Part shown: piece by piece, positions 1-10,928 of the stretch
Position numbering within the stretch: position 1 is the first letter of the stretch
Layout: each line of letters starts with the position of its first letter
From: Atrina japonica
Taxonomy: Eukaryota; Mollusca; Bivalvia; Pterioida; Pinnidae
Length of the DNA stretch: 64,000 nucleotides
Reading direction: 5' to 3'
Assembly (NCBI GenBank): GCA_030159075.1
Contig: BROG01000926.1
Location: forward strand, 1-64,000
The notes under the pieces: generated by a model
Told to the model about the DNA's origin: nothing
What the model saw: only the letters and a program-made list of their open reading frames with translations
Databases searched by the model: none
Program-made: the position numbers and the translations under genes

Positions 1-425
1 TAAGTCTAGATTGGCCACAAGTCAATGTCTGCAAACTACTACGCCGAAATTCTGCTCAAATTTTAGCTCGTTACTTTTTTGCTGAATCAACTTTCTATTT
101 TTGCGAAGGACAATCAGTGATTTAGTAGTGAGTTGCCAGGCGTATTTTTGCGTCTGGAAGCAGAAAAATGCGTCTACGGACTTTCAAATTTCATTTTTTC
201 TGAAATGTGCATAAAACCCGCGATCCTTTTACGAAATATGTGTCCTAGGAAATGTATTTTTTTGCAAGAAATTACTATATACATCATGACTACTAAATTA
301 CACATATGTCATTCTAGGGCATATGCCTCAACGTCAGACAGTTCAAAGCGCAGCGAAATGCGACCCATGTAGTTGACAAAATAGGTTATAAAAAGCTGGA
401 AAATTGATAACAAATTTCTCTGGCT

Positions 426-1720
426 CTCTATTTATTTAACTAATCGTCAACAATCTGTTGTCTATGGAAATGTTGCTTCATCCTTTAAATATGCCACTGC
501 CGGTGTACGACAAGGTTCTGTTCTTGGTCCTCTTCTATTTTTATTTTACACAAACGATTGTTTGTTTGTTTATTGTTGTTTAACGTCCCACTCAAGAATA
601 TTTCACTCATATGGAGACGTCACCAAATGCCGGTGAAGGGCTTCAAATTTTGGCCTATGCTCGGCACTTATGGCCATTGAGCAGTGAGGGTTCTTTAACG
701 TGCCGACACCTACTGTGACACGGGACCTCGGTTTTTACTTACACAAACGATCTTATTGATCCCACGAAGACAATAGGCCCAGTGCGAGTCTTTGCTGATA
801 ATTCTTCTCTTCAAGAATCCTCTGCTGACTTGAATACCATTTAAGAAAACATTTATAAACCATGATATTCAACGTTTACAAACAAACAAACAAATCAACG
901 TCTACAAGATTGGTCAAAACAATTGTTTATATGCAGTTCAATCCCGTTACGACAAAAGTTGTTCTTTTCTCTTCCAGACCACTAGAAATTAAACTAAATA
1001 TTATATGCAATAAAGAATCGCTATCTTTTTTTCTGACTCTCACTGCCACCTCGGGATTTTTCTCAGTAGTAATGGCAATTGGTATGATCACGTTCCTCAT
1101 CTTATTAAATCAGCAAATTAAAAATTACTGCTTTAAAACCATTAAAACATAAAGTACGTAAGGACGACATTGAATTCTGTATACAATGTCTTTCATTACA
1201 CAACGCTTGAGTATGTCTCATGTGTTTGGGATGGCTGTTCTGATGAATTGTCAAATGCCTTGGAAAGGGTCCAGTTAGACGTTGCCACACTCGTTTCAGG
1301 TTTTCATCTCTCATGAGTCATTATACCTAGATACTGGGTGGGTACTCTTGAAATCAAGACATGAGAAATTCAAAGTATCTACTTTCTGTAAAATTCGGCT
1401 GGTTCCAAAATATCTTCATTGTTTACTGCCTCCATGACGGAATGACCTTAATCATAATGTCTGTAACCTTGACAACTGTCGAATGCCAAGATGTCGAGTA
1501 GATAATGTATTCAAAATGTCATTTATCCACTCCTCTGTAAGCTTATGGAATGGACTTGATTATTTTGTTAAAGCACTACATCGACTTCTGCATTCAATAT
1601 GTAAATATCACCTATACTATCTGTTTTGCTTAAATACTTGGACGCTTGGAATCGATATCTTTCAGTGCTCACAGTGTGTATTATTATTATTAGTGGCTTA
1701 AAAATGGTTTATTTCGTGTA
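426..1720 (+). pseudogene. Non-LTR (LINE) reverse transcriptase relic, C-terminal part
   Basis: Conceptual translation across frame breaks gives hallmarks of a LINE reverse transcriptase. Around 470-558 it reads GVRQGSVLGPLLF, the RT block before the catalytic site. After the nested SINE, 752-830 reads VFADNSSLQ, matching the FADD/YADD catalytic box with the second Asp changed to Asn. Around 1190-1310 it reads LEYVSCVWDGCSDEL, and 1480-1560 has PRCRVDNVF followed by SVSLWNGLD, typical of the C-terminal tail of molluscan LINEs. Stops and frameshifts are frequent and an insertion splits the domain, so it is dead. The clade (Jockey, RTE-X or similar) cannot be fixed by eye. Confidence 0.72.
559..738 (-). 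mobile_element. 5'-truncated SINE copy, minus orientation, nested in the LINE relic
   Basis: Same body as the full-length SINE at 24347-24628, in reverse orientation and lacking the tRNA-like head. The CAAA-rich 3' tail reads on the minus strand at about 559-575. A 13-bp direct repeat TTACACAAACGAT flanks it at 546-558 and 739-751, which is a target site duplication. This shows insertion by target-primed reverse transcription with 5' truncation. Confidence 0.85.
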
Positions 1721-1897
1721 GGAATTTGCTCCACACCTACCTGCCAGTGAGGTGTCTGTAATGAAGGTGTATATCATTATTTTCTTGTCTGTCCGCAAAA
1801 TTCCATTTCGCGAATTATATTGTTAAATACTCTGACGAAGATTGGGATTCACCATGTTAACCTTATCAATACTCTTCTATGGGGAAATCCCGGGTTC

Positions 1898-2032
1898 GGC
1901 ACCATAAAACTTAAGATTTTACTCAAGTCTGAGAATATTCTCAACTTTGTCTGATCAGCCAATCAGATTTCATGATTAACCAAAATTGAGTAAAACTTTT
2001 AGACTTAAGTAATTCTTAAGTTTTATGGTGCC
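1898..2032. mobile_element. MITE with terminal inverted repeats
   Basis: A 135-bp near-palindrome. Its left end is GGCACCATAAAACTTAAG and its right end is the inverted CTTAAGTTTTATGGTGCC, an 18-bp perfect terminal inverted repeat. Inner sequence is partly palindromic as well (TTTTACTCAA against TTGAGTAAAA). There is no coding capacity. No clear target site duplication is visible, so the superfamily is open. It is probably a non-autonomous DNA element. Confidence 0.75.
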
Positions 2033-2324
2033 AGGCCCCGATTTATCATATCAGATTAAATTTTAAAAGTTTTTCACACTTTGGGGAAAGCGTACCAACT
2101 ACCACAAAGGAAGAACACAAAGTACCGCTGGTCCATTGAGAGTAGGTGATTACTGTATCTATCAACTGCAACAATATAATTCATTTAATTCAATTATACC
2201 TGCCATAAGTTCCGTTTTTTGGTTGTTTTTTTGCTCGATAGAAGTATAGGACTGTTTGCTTTCTCCAGTCGTTTAACAATCCTGTCTGGACAGGCGGGTG
2301 ACCGACAGACTATCACGCTCATTT

Positions 2325-3145
2325 TACAATGCGATATTGTATGTTACACCTCCCGTGTCCACGAATCTTTTCACGTTGCTTTCTTGAAGTTGCTCCAGTA
2401 CTTTCTTCTCTCTTCGTTTTTGCTGTCGTGAATAGACCTTTCCAGGATACATATAAAAATGTTTGTTGAGCTTTTTCAGAACCTTCTCAAACAGAAAATG
2501 GAAATCACCGATAACAGTTTTTCTCAGAGTTAAGGAATTCAGAGAGAAGTTTGGCCGTTTCCTGGCCAAATGTAGATTTGTTTGTACACGCACTAATAAA
2601 GCTCTTCACAGTTTTCATGGAATTGAAGACAATACATGTCAATGGAGATCAACTTTCCTCTAAACTGGTAATGTCAAAACTCAGTTTTCACTTATGACAT
2701 GGTTTATTCTCAATTTGTGATACGTGGCATGGTGAGGACGACTGTCTTCAACAAGATCTGAAATTCTCTCTACTACCATGTCATTGCTTTTTTCTTGTTT
2801 GATGCCACCATGATCTTTTAAATGTAAAACATGATACATTGCAGCATTAAACCATGAGGTCCACCTTGTTACCAATGGTTCAGGAGGAAGAATTTGAAGA
2901 TATTTAGGTAGAGAATCCTCTTTCCATTTAATATACTTCTGTTTAAGATTGTTTTGAAGAAAGTACATTTCATGAATGTATTTAATTTTGCTACATTATC
3001 AAGGGCCGACCAATGAGAAAACCTTTCTCTAGCCAAATTTAGGATATGGGCAATACATAAAACATGGTCACTATTTGGGAAACATTTAATTTTCTTACCC
3101 GTATTCTCCTCCGAAAATAAATATTTTTTAAAACTAATTGACAAA
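2325..3145 (-). pseudogene. hAT-like transposase relic
   Basis: Three minus-strand open segments in different frames. Reading from 3144 down, HVLCIAHILNLARERF is followed, after a frameshift near 2950, by YIKWKEDSLPKYLQ and VTRWTSWFNAAMYH. The pattern CxAHxLNLA ... TRWxSWF is characteristic of hAT-type transposases and their domesticated relatives in molluscs. The remaining segment (2324-2593) is basic and weakly supported. Frame breaks argue against a working gene. It could also be an exon fragment of a transposase-derived host gene. Confidence 0.5.
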
Positions 3146-3239
3146 TAACAAAGAAAGGATAAATAGGTTGATGCGTTCGTCCCAAGTTCGCAAAATTTTA
3201 TGTCTATATATTAAAGAAGCGCATTAGGGCCACCTTACG

Positions 3240-3530
3240 ATTTTTTATTTCTCGTTTTTCCAACTTTAAAGCTGGCTTTTCCAACATTTAAAATTGGCTT
3301 TTACAACGTTTTCTTGGAATTTCCAACATAACAGTTTACTTTTCCAACTTTTTTCTTAAATTTTCCATTTTTATTCTCAGAATTTCCAACATTAAAGTCG
3401 GATTTTCTAACTTTCCCTTGAAATTTCCAACAGTAAAGTTAACTTTTTTTCAACTTTATTCTTGGCATTTCCAACTTTATTCTTAGAATTTCCAACTTAA
3501 AGGTAGGCTTTTCCATTTTTGTACGACTTA
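3240..3530. repeat. Degenerate tandem repeat rich in TTTCCAACTTTA
   Basis: About ten imperfect units of roughly 25-30 bp built on TTTTCCAACTTTA followed by CTTGGAATTTCC or GGCTTTTCC. The copies differ too much to define an exact period. No coding or structural role is apparent. Confidence 0.65.
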
Positions 3531-4984
3531 AATCTTAAGCATTCCTATAGAAAATTAATATGTACCTGGAGACGGAGTATGCGTTACACAGATAAACAAT
3601 GGAACATTCAGCTTATTTCGGCTAAATTTAAAGTTGAAAACACAGTGAATCATTTTATCAATGGAATATTTTTGAAGAATAAATATGTCACAATGTAGTG
3701 TCTTGAAGCCACAAAATAGCCTCTCATGCCTTGTAAGATTAACAAAATGTCTCTCACTTTTTGTTGTGACATGGAGCGTGCAAGTACAAGGTGAAAGGTT
3801 CTGGGTAAATCGATTTGTTGAAGACTTGCTTTGTATTTGAATAGTTTCAAGGAAACTTAACCTGTATATCAACAGGAAATGCATGGCGAATCTATGTATT
3901 GGAAATATGGAGGGATCTTACATTGGACGGATTTTTGGTTCAAAATATTGCTTATATTCAAAGCGTTAATGCCCTTATTGGCGAATTTGACCTTGAGAAA
4001 CGGACGATTACTTTTTTCTTATTTTCATTAGTCCTGACAGATTTGATTAATCTGTTGTATGAGATGTCCAAAATGATACCATGCAGTCGATACTTAGGAG
4101 AACCAGCCTCAGTAAATCAACTTTTTCAAAGGGAGTGAGCAGAGTTTTGTACGAATATGTTGAAAACCTAATTGACGATTGACAAATGGTAGAAGACCAT
4201 CAATGAATCATTATGAATTTCGGGCTTGTTATATTTTCTTGAGTCATGGCTACGTCTTCTACTGGTTCGGTCAAATAGATTTAAAACAATTACTGATTGG
4301 CATCCAAGACTGGTAAGATTCCCTATGCTGTCAATATGATCATGGCATCCATATGGTGCAGGAGTGCCCAGCTCTTCCCGTTTTCGACGAAAAGGAGTAC
4401 TTAAGTTAGGGTTGTTTGTGGGATGATAATTCTTTTCTAAAATGAGGACTCTGATGGACAGGAAGAATTATATTTCTGACAAATTGACAACTTTCGCAAT
4501 TTTTACTCCCGCATTTAGAAATTATGCTGTCAGTGGAGGTAACCCACATTCACTTGACACGGCTTGATTGGAATAAACCTATTTATATACCATAAAGTGT
4601 CGTCATCACTGACAATATTACGACACTTGTTTAGGTCCCGTAAGACTACATGCGGGATAACTACCGTAGCTGACATCGCCGTGTCATAAGGTATGAGAGT
4701 TTGACACCTTTTTATAGTGGGCGACATGTCGGCCACTTTGTAACTTATTTTATTTAACATCCATTAAGAAATACTACCCGACAAGTATCCTCGGGGACAA
4801 CTAGTCCACCATCAGCGATACATGGATAGTGGTAATTGGTCAATCAGAGCTGTCAATCAAAACAACGCAATTCCTTAATTACAAGCTCGGTCCACCAATA
4901 ATCTCGGCCCCAACATTCTCTGCCGTGGAAAACTTGGCATATGTTAAAGTTGGCCTGTATCTTATGTATATATGTGTATTATAT

Positions 4985-5800
4985 TTACTTTCAAAATACA
5001 GGATGTGATTTTTATTGGAAATGGTTTAGAGAAATATGTGCTTTTCAATGCTAATTTAAACGCCTGATGCAAATCAGAATCCTGCGTATCTACGTTGCTG
5101 TCCAGTGGAATTAAGCTATGATCTCGTGATCTTCAAGCGATTGCAGCCTTTATATGAATAAAACTTAATATGATCTTTAAACATCACGTGATCTTCAAGC
5201 GATTGCAACCTTTATATAAATAAAAGTATCAAGTCACTGAAGGAAATGTTTCCAATAAAGACAATATTTAATGTCAACCTAACATGAATGCAAATATTGC
5301 CAAAATAAAAACAATATAACTGAAATTACGCGTACTTCATGAGCCAAAAATGATAAAGCAGAGACTGCGATGATACGCGTTTAAAATGGGCCGATATACC
5401 CGGTACGTGTACGATGTCAGAAAGAAATGATGGAGAAAACCTACTTTACCAGATTCAGGTATGAAATGATGATGTACGGAAATAAATGCAAAGAGTAATA
5501 AGTATAAAATGTATATTAACTGCAAATCGCACGTGCTTCTTTGGCACTCGTTAATATTCGGTAAAATTTACCGGAAGGTAATTTACAATTGTTAGAGTCA
5601 TAACGGGCTGTAAACAGACGATAATAACGGGTTACGTTTGGCAAGATTGTTGCAATTATATACGTATTATTGTATCATGCATTTGTTATTCTAACCACCA
5701 GGTGGTCTCTTTGGGGGTATATATGAGAAAATATTACATAAAATGTGCATGTAAAACTTTGTACCGACGACAGCTCATATCGCTTTAAACCGTGTCGGGA
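4985..5800 (+). repeat. Dispersed repeat (family B), copy 1
   Basis: This segment matches, in reverse complement, the segment 27680-28400 inside intron 9 of gene B. Matching landmarks are ATACAGGATGTGATTTTTAT near 5000 against its inverse near 28390, a stretch encoding VHHHF, the motif GGTTACGTTTGGCAAGAT near 5635, and GACAGCTCATATCGCTTTAA near 5770. It also contains a local duplication with GATCTTCAAGCGATTGCA at about 5130 and 5190. It is probably a mobile element of unknown class. Confidence 0.6.
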
Positions 5801-6969
5801 TTACATGATATGGGGAAAGAATTATAAAGTGATATAATGGCACAAGAAGGCCGTTCTCTGTCATTATTACATATCATCGGTGGAAACCCGTTATCTCGAA
5901 ATTCATGGCACCACCCCTATTACCTCGAGACAAATGGAATTTGACATAACTGAAATTTTAATTATCATATCTGCCTACCTACAAGGGGTGTTCCAAAAAT
6001 AATGCCACTTGCTTTTCCAATACTACAAATGCTTTGATCAGTTTAACTTACTCTGCCCTTCAAAATACTCTCCATCTACCTGTTGTATACACCTTTTGAG
6101 CCGGTAAATCCACTTCTGGAAGCACTGTTCATACTCTATTCATAATACTTTTCAAATACTGATAAACAGCACATCCAAAGACATTTCTCGAATTATATTT
6201 TTTTTTTCGAGATAGATAATATTTGAGTTTGGAAAACAGAAAGTAGCAAGTAATTTAGTAATTAAACATCCAGGGTTTACCATAATATTCTGTCTATCTT
6301 GAATTTTCTTTTCTTTATATTTTGGTATACATTTTAATCTGCCAAGAAGTCCCATATCAGCTGATTTACACGTGTCTTTGTCAAAGCTTCACAATTTTCT
6401 AGCTTATCTATAGACTTCATCAATTCAGAAAAAATGTCTTTTGGTATACCCTGTCTAAACAAGTCCATGTTTTCATTTACTTTGCAATTTTCCTTAAAGA
6501 ACGATTCATTATAAGTTATTTGCCATTAATTGGGTAGTTCAGTGTTATCATTAATATTATCTGCATTACAATATCAGTAAACTGAGTAGTAGTAATATTG
6601 CCATTATTGATATTTTCGCAGTTATTATCCACTTTGAACTTCTTCTCCTTCAGTGTAGTCATAAATGCACAGCACGCAATCTCGTCTTAAACTGGAGTGT
6701 TATGACGTAATAGAATAGTCGAATTAACGATATGAATTTATCTTGGAGATGAAGGTATAGCAGAGATTATCTAGATATGTTTTACTGTATTTTCCTCAAT
6801 AATAGTCACTCGAAAGTACAGAATACAGAAAAGCGTATTGAACCCGGTATAGAGGATATCGGGCATTTTTGTTTGTATAAGCACATGTCATAGAAGATAA
6901 TCCTTTTCAGATATTTAGCACCAAGGTGGAATCGGACTATTTACTGGTGCATGAAACGTGTGTATCTTA

Positions 6970-7190
6970 TAAAACATCTCAGATACCAAAGTTTAAATCT
7001 TTAGGATGCCCAGGATATAGATACAAATCTGGTGAAATGGACAAACACTGACCTCTGGAAACCAAGAGATGGGATCAGGTGGAGGAGTAAGAACCGGTGG
7101 CACCCGCCGTGAGTCCACAGTCAAGTCCAAATGAAATACGTGAGGAACGAATCCTCGTTACAATTGGTACAGACGTCTCATCAACTGCTA
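6970..7190 (+). repeat. Dispersed repeat R1, near full length
   Basis: One of about thirteen R1 copies in the window, each up to ~220 bp. Landmarks in order are CTCAGATACCAAAGT, GGATGCCCAGGATATAGAT, GGACAAACACTGACCTCTGG, GGAGGAGTAAG, GTGAGTCCACAGTCAA, and GAGGAACGAATCCTCGTTAC near the end. There is no ORF and no clear tRNA-like promoter, so it could be a SINE or MITE of undefined class. Confidence 0.75.
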
Positions 7191-9239
7191 ACGAAAAGGC
7201 AACTCAACATTTCACTTGGTGAAACAGAGTTGAGTACCTAGAAAACCCACCCTCCACCGTCACCTGTAAGTCATGATGCTTCATCTATATACATATAAAA
7301 GGAGTAAAATGTCATTTCATTTCATATATATTGTCAAAGAAGTAAAAGATAATTCTGCGACGGAAGAAAAATATTTAACTCATATAGAGTGATTGTGAAC
7401 ATGATTTCGGGTGTCATGTGTTAGGGGTGTTTGAAAACTAAAATCTCTATCAAGCAAATATATAGAATTCAAACTTAGTCTAATATATAATGAATACTGT
7501 AAAAATTTGGTTTCTCAACTAAAGTTGGCATAGAGATTTAAAAAAGTGGAAGGACGTATTTAGATATGTTCATGACAAAAAGTTATCTATATCTTGTTTG
7601 CAGGACACAAATTTATCAAGATCGGATGCTAATTTAATTCACGTGCAGTTGGGTTACCCGTTTGCTTTAAGTTTAGGAAAAATTAATCGAGGTGGTTTTG
7701 AAACTGTATAATAACAATAGTTGTACAGTGAATTCCTCTTAATTTCACAGCCAAAATATCGGGGAAAATTATGCAGATAACAGGAATATGCAGTTGACAG
7801 AATAGTGTATTAATGAATGATGATTCCTGTTCATCTAGTCCTTTTATTTGTATATATAATACCTAGGTACACTAGTAATGAATTCTCATAAGGGTAAAAT
7901 AATGTCATGAAAGCTAACTTATCATAAGTCATAATTTGGTATGTTCTCATTTCAACATGTACTTTTACCGTAATCAATACATTTTCCCCCATTTTGGTGA
8001 ATATTTTATGCAATTAACAGGAATTATTTTTTTAACCTAAGCAATTTAAAGAAATATAAAGGAACATATAAGCGATAGGAAATGGTTTTTTAGTTCTTAG
8101 TGCAATAAACAGGAATATGTAATTAAGAGGAATAGACACACAAATTCGGTTTCAGAAGGTAATATAGTGTTGAGATAAAAATTTTCAGCCACATTGATTA
8201 ATATTTACCGGCCAAATAAACACCATTCCGCTCAGATTATTCAATAACTGACTTGGACATAGGTTTGTCTGAAAAAGGCAAATGATTCTGGCGTTTTAAT
8301 AATTCTTTATTAAGAGATAAAAAACTTCAGTGTAAATTTAAAAGAAATAATAAGAAGAAAAAAGAACATGCGTCATTAATGTATATTATGATGAAATACT
8401 ATCTATCCCAAATGCTGATACATAATTCAATATTGAAGATGATTTATTTTACTTATGAAAACTTACGTCTGGCTATACCTTTATATGGCCAAGAAAAGGA
8501 AAGGACGTGAAAAAAATAGATATGAAATATATTGAAATATCTAAAAACATATGTGATAAATTTCACATTGATCTTCGTGGTAAAATCTTCCACGTCCATT
8601 AGAATACAACAAATTAAATGTAACAACGGTCTCAATATAATTGCGAATCACAAACGGGATGGGACCTAAACATTTAAACTTCACATTAAAAAGAAATTTA
8701 TTTAAATAGCGATTATTCATCATGAAAAATGGTGTGAATGCGATGCAAATGTTGTTTGGTTGTACTGACCATGTTTACTGTATTGTAGTATAAAGTGATA
8801 CCTTAAGATAATTATTAAAATAATGTATATTATATAACAATAAATAATTAATGCAGAGTCATATTTATTGTGGTTTGTTGTATAAATGATGCCTTAAAAA
8901 TTCTTAGAAATTGTGAAAAAAAATTATCATGCTAACATGTTGTCAGGTGGGTGAAACTAGGGCAGCCAAACCCTAGCACCAACCACCTATGTATATTGCT
9001 TTTGGGTATAAACAAAAGTTTTGTGATAAAAAGGTTCACAAAGTAGTTTGTTATCAATAAAGCTATGAAATATTTTTTAGTTCGCTGGGATTTGCTTGAG
9101 TATGAAAAGTGTCTTTATTGATAGACAAAATATCGTCTATATATCTAAATGCCAACTTGAACTCAATGCTACGTTTTTCATTTCCTTATACAGAAGCTTC
9201 GAAATGAAGTTAGCTTCATATAACGGTTATTGGGTAGTA

Positions 9240-9310
9240 CCAATTGTGACAAGAATTAATTCCCCACTTATTTCATTCGAATTTGACTGTGGACGCGATT
9301 CGTATATTGT
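9240..9310 (-). repeat. Dispersed repeat R1 fragment
   Basis: Minus-orientation fragment of the R1 tail (GTGACAAGAATTAATTCCCC, then TTTGACTGTGGACGCG). It explains the middle of a 96-codon open frame at 9096-9386, which is therefore not a gene. Confidence 0.6.
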
Positions 9311-10229
9311 AACCGGGACACCTGAAGATTTATACTTTGGTATCTTCGATTTTATTTATGAAAACAGGGAAACATTAGACAAATAAAATGGCAATGGCAT
9401 GCCAACAGTTTACTGAAGGACTTTCAAAGAATAATGATATATTGGCAATAATGAATTCCAGCAGTTTGTATTCACTTCAGTGTACTTGTGTACACATGGT
9501 GTATGACAGAATATGCACCAGGATGACCAATCACTAGGTATTCAAATGTCCGGGAACCAATTTTAGTTAAAACCACCTGTCAACGATGCATAAAATCTGT
9601 CTTCATTTGTTCAGGCTGAATTGTTGTATAAAGAGTAGATAAGTCGTATTCTGATACTGTGATTATAAGAACATGTTGTCATAGCTAGTCGGAGTTTGCT
9701 TTGTCTGAGTTTGATGTAGCTTCTCTTTAAACTCTCCCAGTAGCTGACATTGCTGTCATTTGCTTATTTTCAATTATCGATTTCAATAACCATATATATT
9801 TCACCATCTGAGATCAGGTGGTCTTTATATACAGGTGGTCGCTAAAGCAGGTATTACTGTATTTCACGATCTGAGAACACTAGCATTGTTTAGTGGCAGA
9901 ACGTTCCACTCGGTAAGAGCTCCGCATACGAAGTGAAAGTCGCATGCATATCTTTCGTTTGAGGTGTGGAACCCTGCAGAAATCCCTCAATGTATTGACG
10001 TCAGTCCATAGAAAAGGTACCAAGTACTAGTTCAGATAAAGCTGGTAACGTTTAAGCTGAAATTTATTGACAGGATGTAAAACAATAAAGCAAACAAAAA
10101 CATCACTGTATTAAATGTGTATTGACGTGTTCAAAAGTACATTCATACATGTCTGTAAAGGTCACTCAAGTGCAAAGGTAGCTGTTATAGACAGATGGCA
10201 GAGGTTTATTCATTATAAATATTATAAAC

Positions 10230-10560
10230 ATAATACCAAAGTTATAATAGTTTCTGACAATTAGACTTCATCAATTGAACTCAAATTAAAAACAGATGTT
10301 TATTTTCTAAACGGAAGTTGGTGTCATACAAGGCCAAATAATAAATCTAAATGTATTGCCAAAATTGTCTTACAGTAACCACTGTAAAAACTGTATCTTT
10401 AGAAGATTTTAGAATTTTAATAGTGTTATCAGTGCAAAATATTACTTCAGTATAAGATTATCACGTGGTACCGAAATACCAGGTACTATGTTTATGTATA
10501 CCCTCGGGGACTCAAACTGTCCACCAGCAGTGGAAACGAACTAGAAGTGGCCTTAAATGC
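10230..10560 (-). repeat. Dispersed repeat R2, minus orientation
   Basis: Shares blocks with 22735-23040 (same orientation) and with 21520-21910 and 42170-42640 (opposite). Landmarks are TTAGACTTCATCAATTGAAC, CATACAAGGCCAAATAATAA, and GGTACCGAAATACCAGGTAC followed by a block ending GTCCACCAGCAGTGG. Non-coding, and just upstream of gene A. Confidence 0.65.
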
Positions 10561-10657
10561 AAGTATGACTGTAGTTGTTGAATACTGACTGACTGCGAAT
10601 AACTCTTTAGTTATTGTTATCATTGCATCCGTCGTATTCGTCGTCGTGCATCCACTT

Positions 10658-10785
10658 ACGTGACTTTACATTTGTATATGCTTAGTGACTTAACGATTTT
10701 ACATTTTAGTAGATTTTTTGTTTCTTTGGGTCATCTTATTTCTTATAATTGTTTCAGCGTAACTTTATTCCCAGTAGAACGGATA
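10658..10785 (+). promoter_or_regulatory. Paralog-conserved leader upstream of gene A
   Basis: Starting at ACGTGACTTTACATTT, these 128 bp align with the 130 bp upstream of the gene B start (43847-43976, minus strand). Similarity stops abruptly above ACGTGAC. It includes a pyrimidine-rich stretch ending TTTCAG before CGTAAC (about 10751-10763), which could be a 5' UTR splice acceptor. No TATA box is evident. The block is either the core promoter with 5' UTR, or simply the edge of the duplicated segment. Confidence 0.45.
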
Positions 10786-10928
10786 ATGAAAATTGACGAA
10801 GTGTTTAAACATATTGGAGAGTTTGGGATATATCAGAAGAAGATGTATATTTTATTAGTTTTATCTTGGATATTATCGCTCCCGTTTTTTGTGTCATCTG
10901 TGTTTCACATGAATGTCCAGGATCACAG
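10786..10928 (+). CDS. Gene A exon 1: N-terminus and TM1
   Basis: Residues 1-47 plus two bases of Arg48. MKIDEVFKHIGEFG is the typical short cytoplasmic N-terminus of SLC22 proteins, followed by YQKKMYILLVL entering TM1. An upstream in-frame ATG (10660) exists but lies in the non-coding leader and is not kept in gene B. Confidence 0.92.

Larger units (their letters stand above)
1..10657. other. Left intergenic region, repeat-rich
   Basis: No host gene could be supported here. The open frames are short and lack family motifs. The interval contains a non-LTR reverse transcriptase relic (426-1720), a nested SINE, a MITE, a hAT-like relic, a degenerate T-rich repeat and copies of several dispersed repeats, listed separately. 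The stretches 3540-4900, 5810-6960 and 7200-9230 show only AT-rich sequence without recognisable coding or RNA structure. Confidence 0.6.

Noticed and set aside
3555..3884. 109-codon minus-strand frame
   Set aside because: No motif or signal peptide, a competing overlapping frame, and AT-rich composition; chance.
9096..9386. 96-codon open frame ending in acidic residues
   Set aside because: Its centre is an R1 repeat fragment and the rest has no similarity that I recognise.
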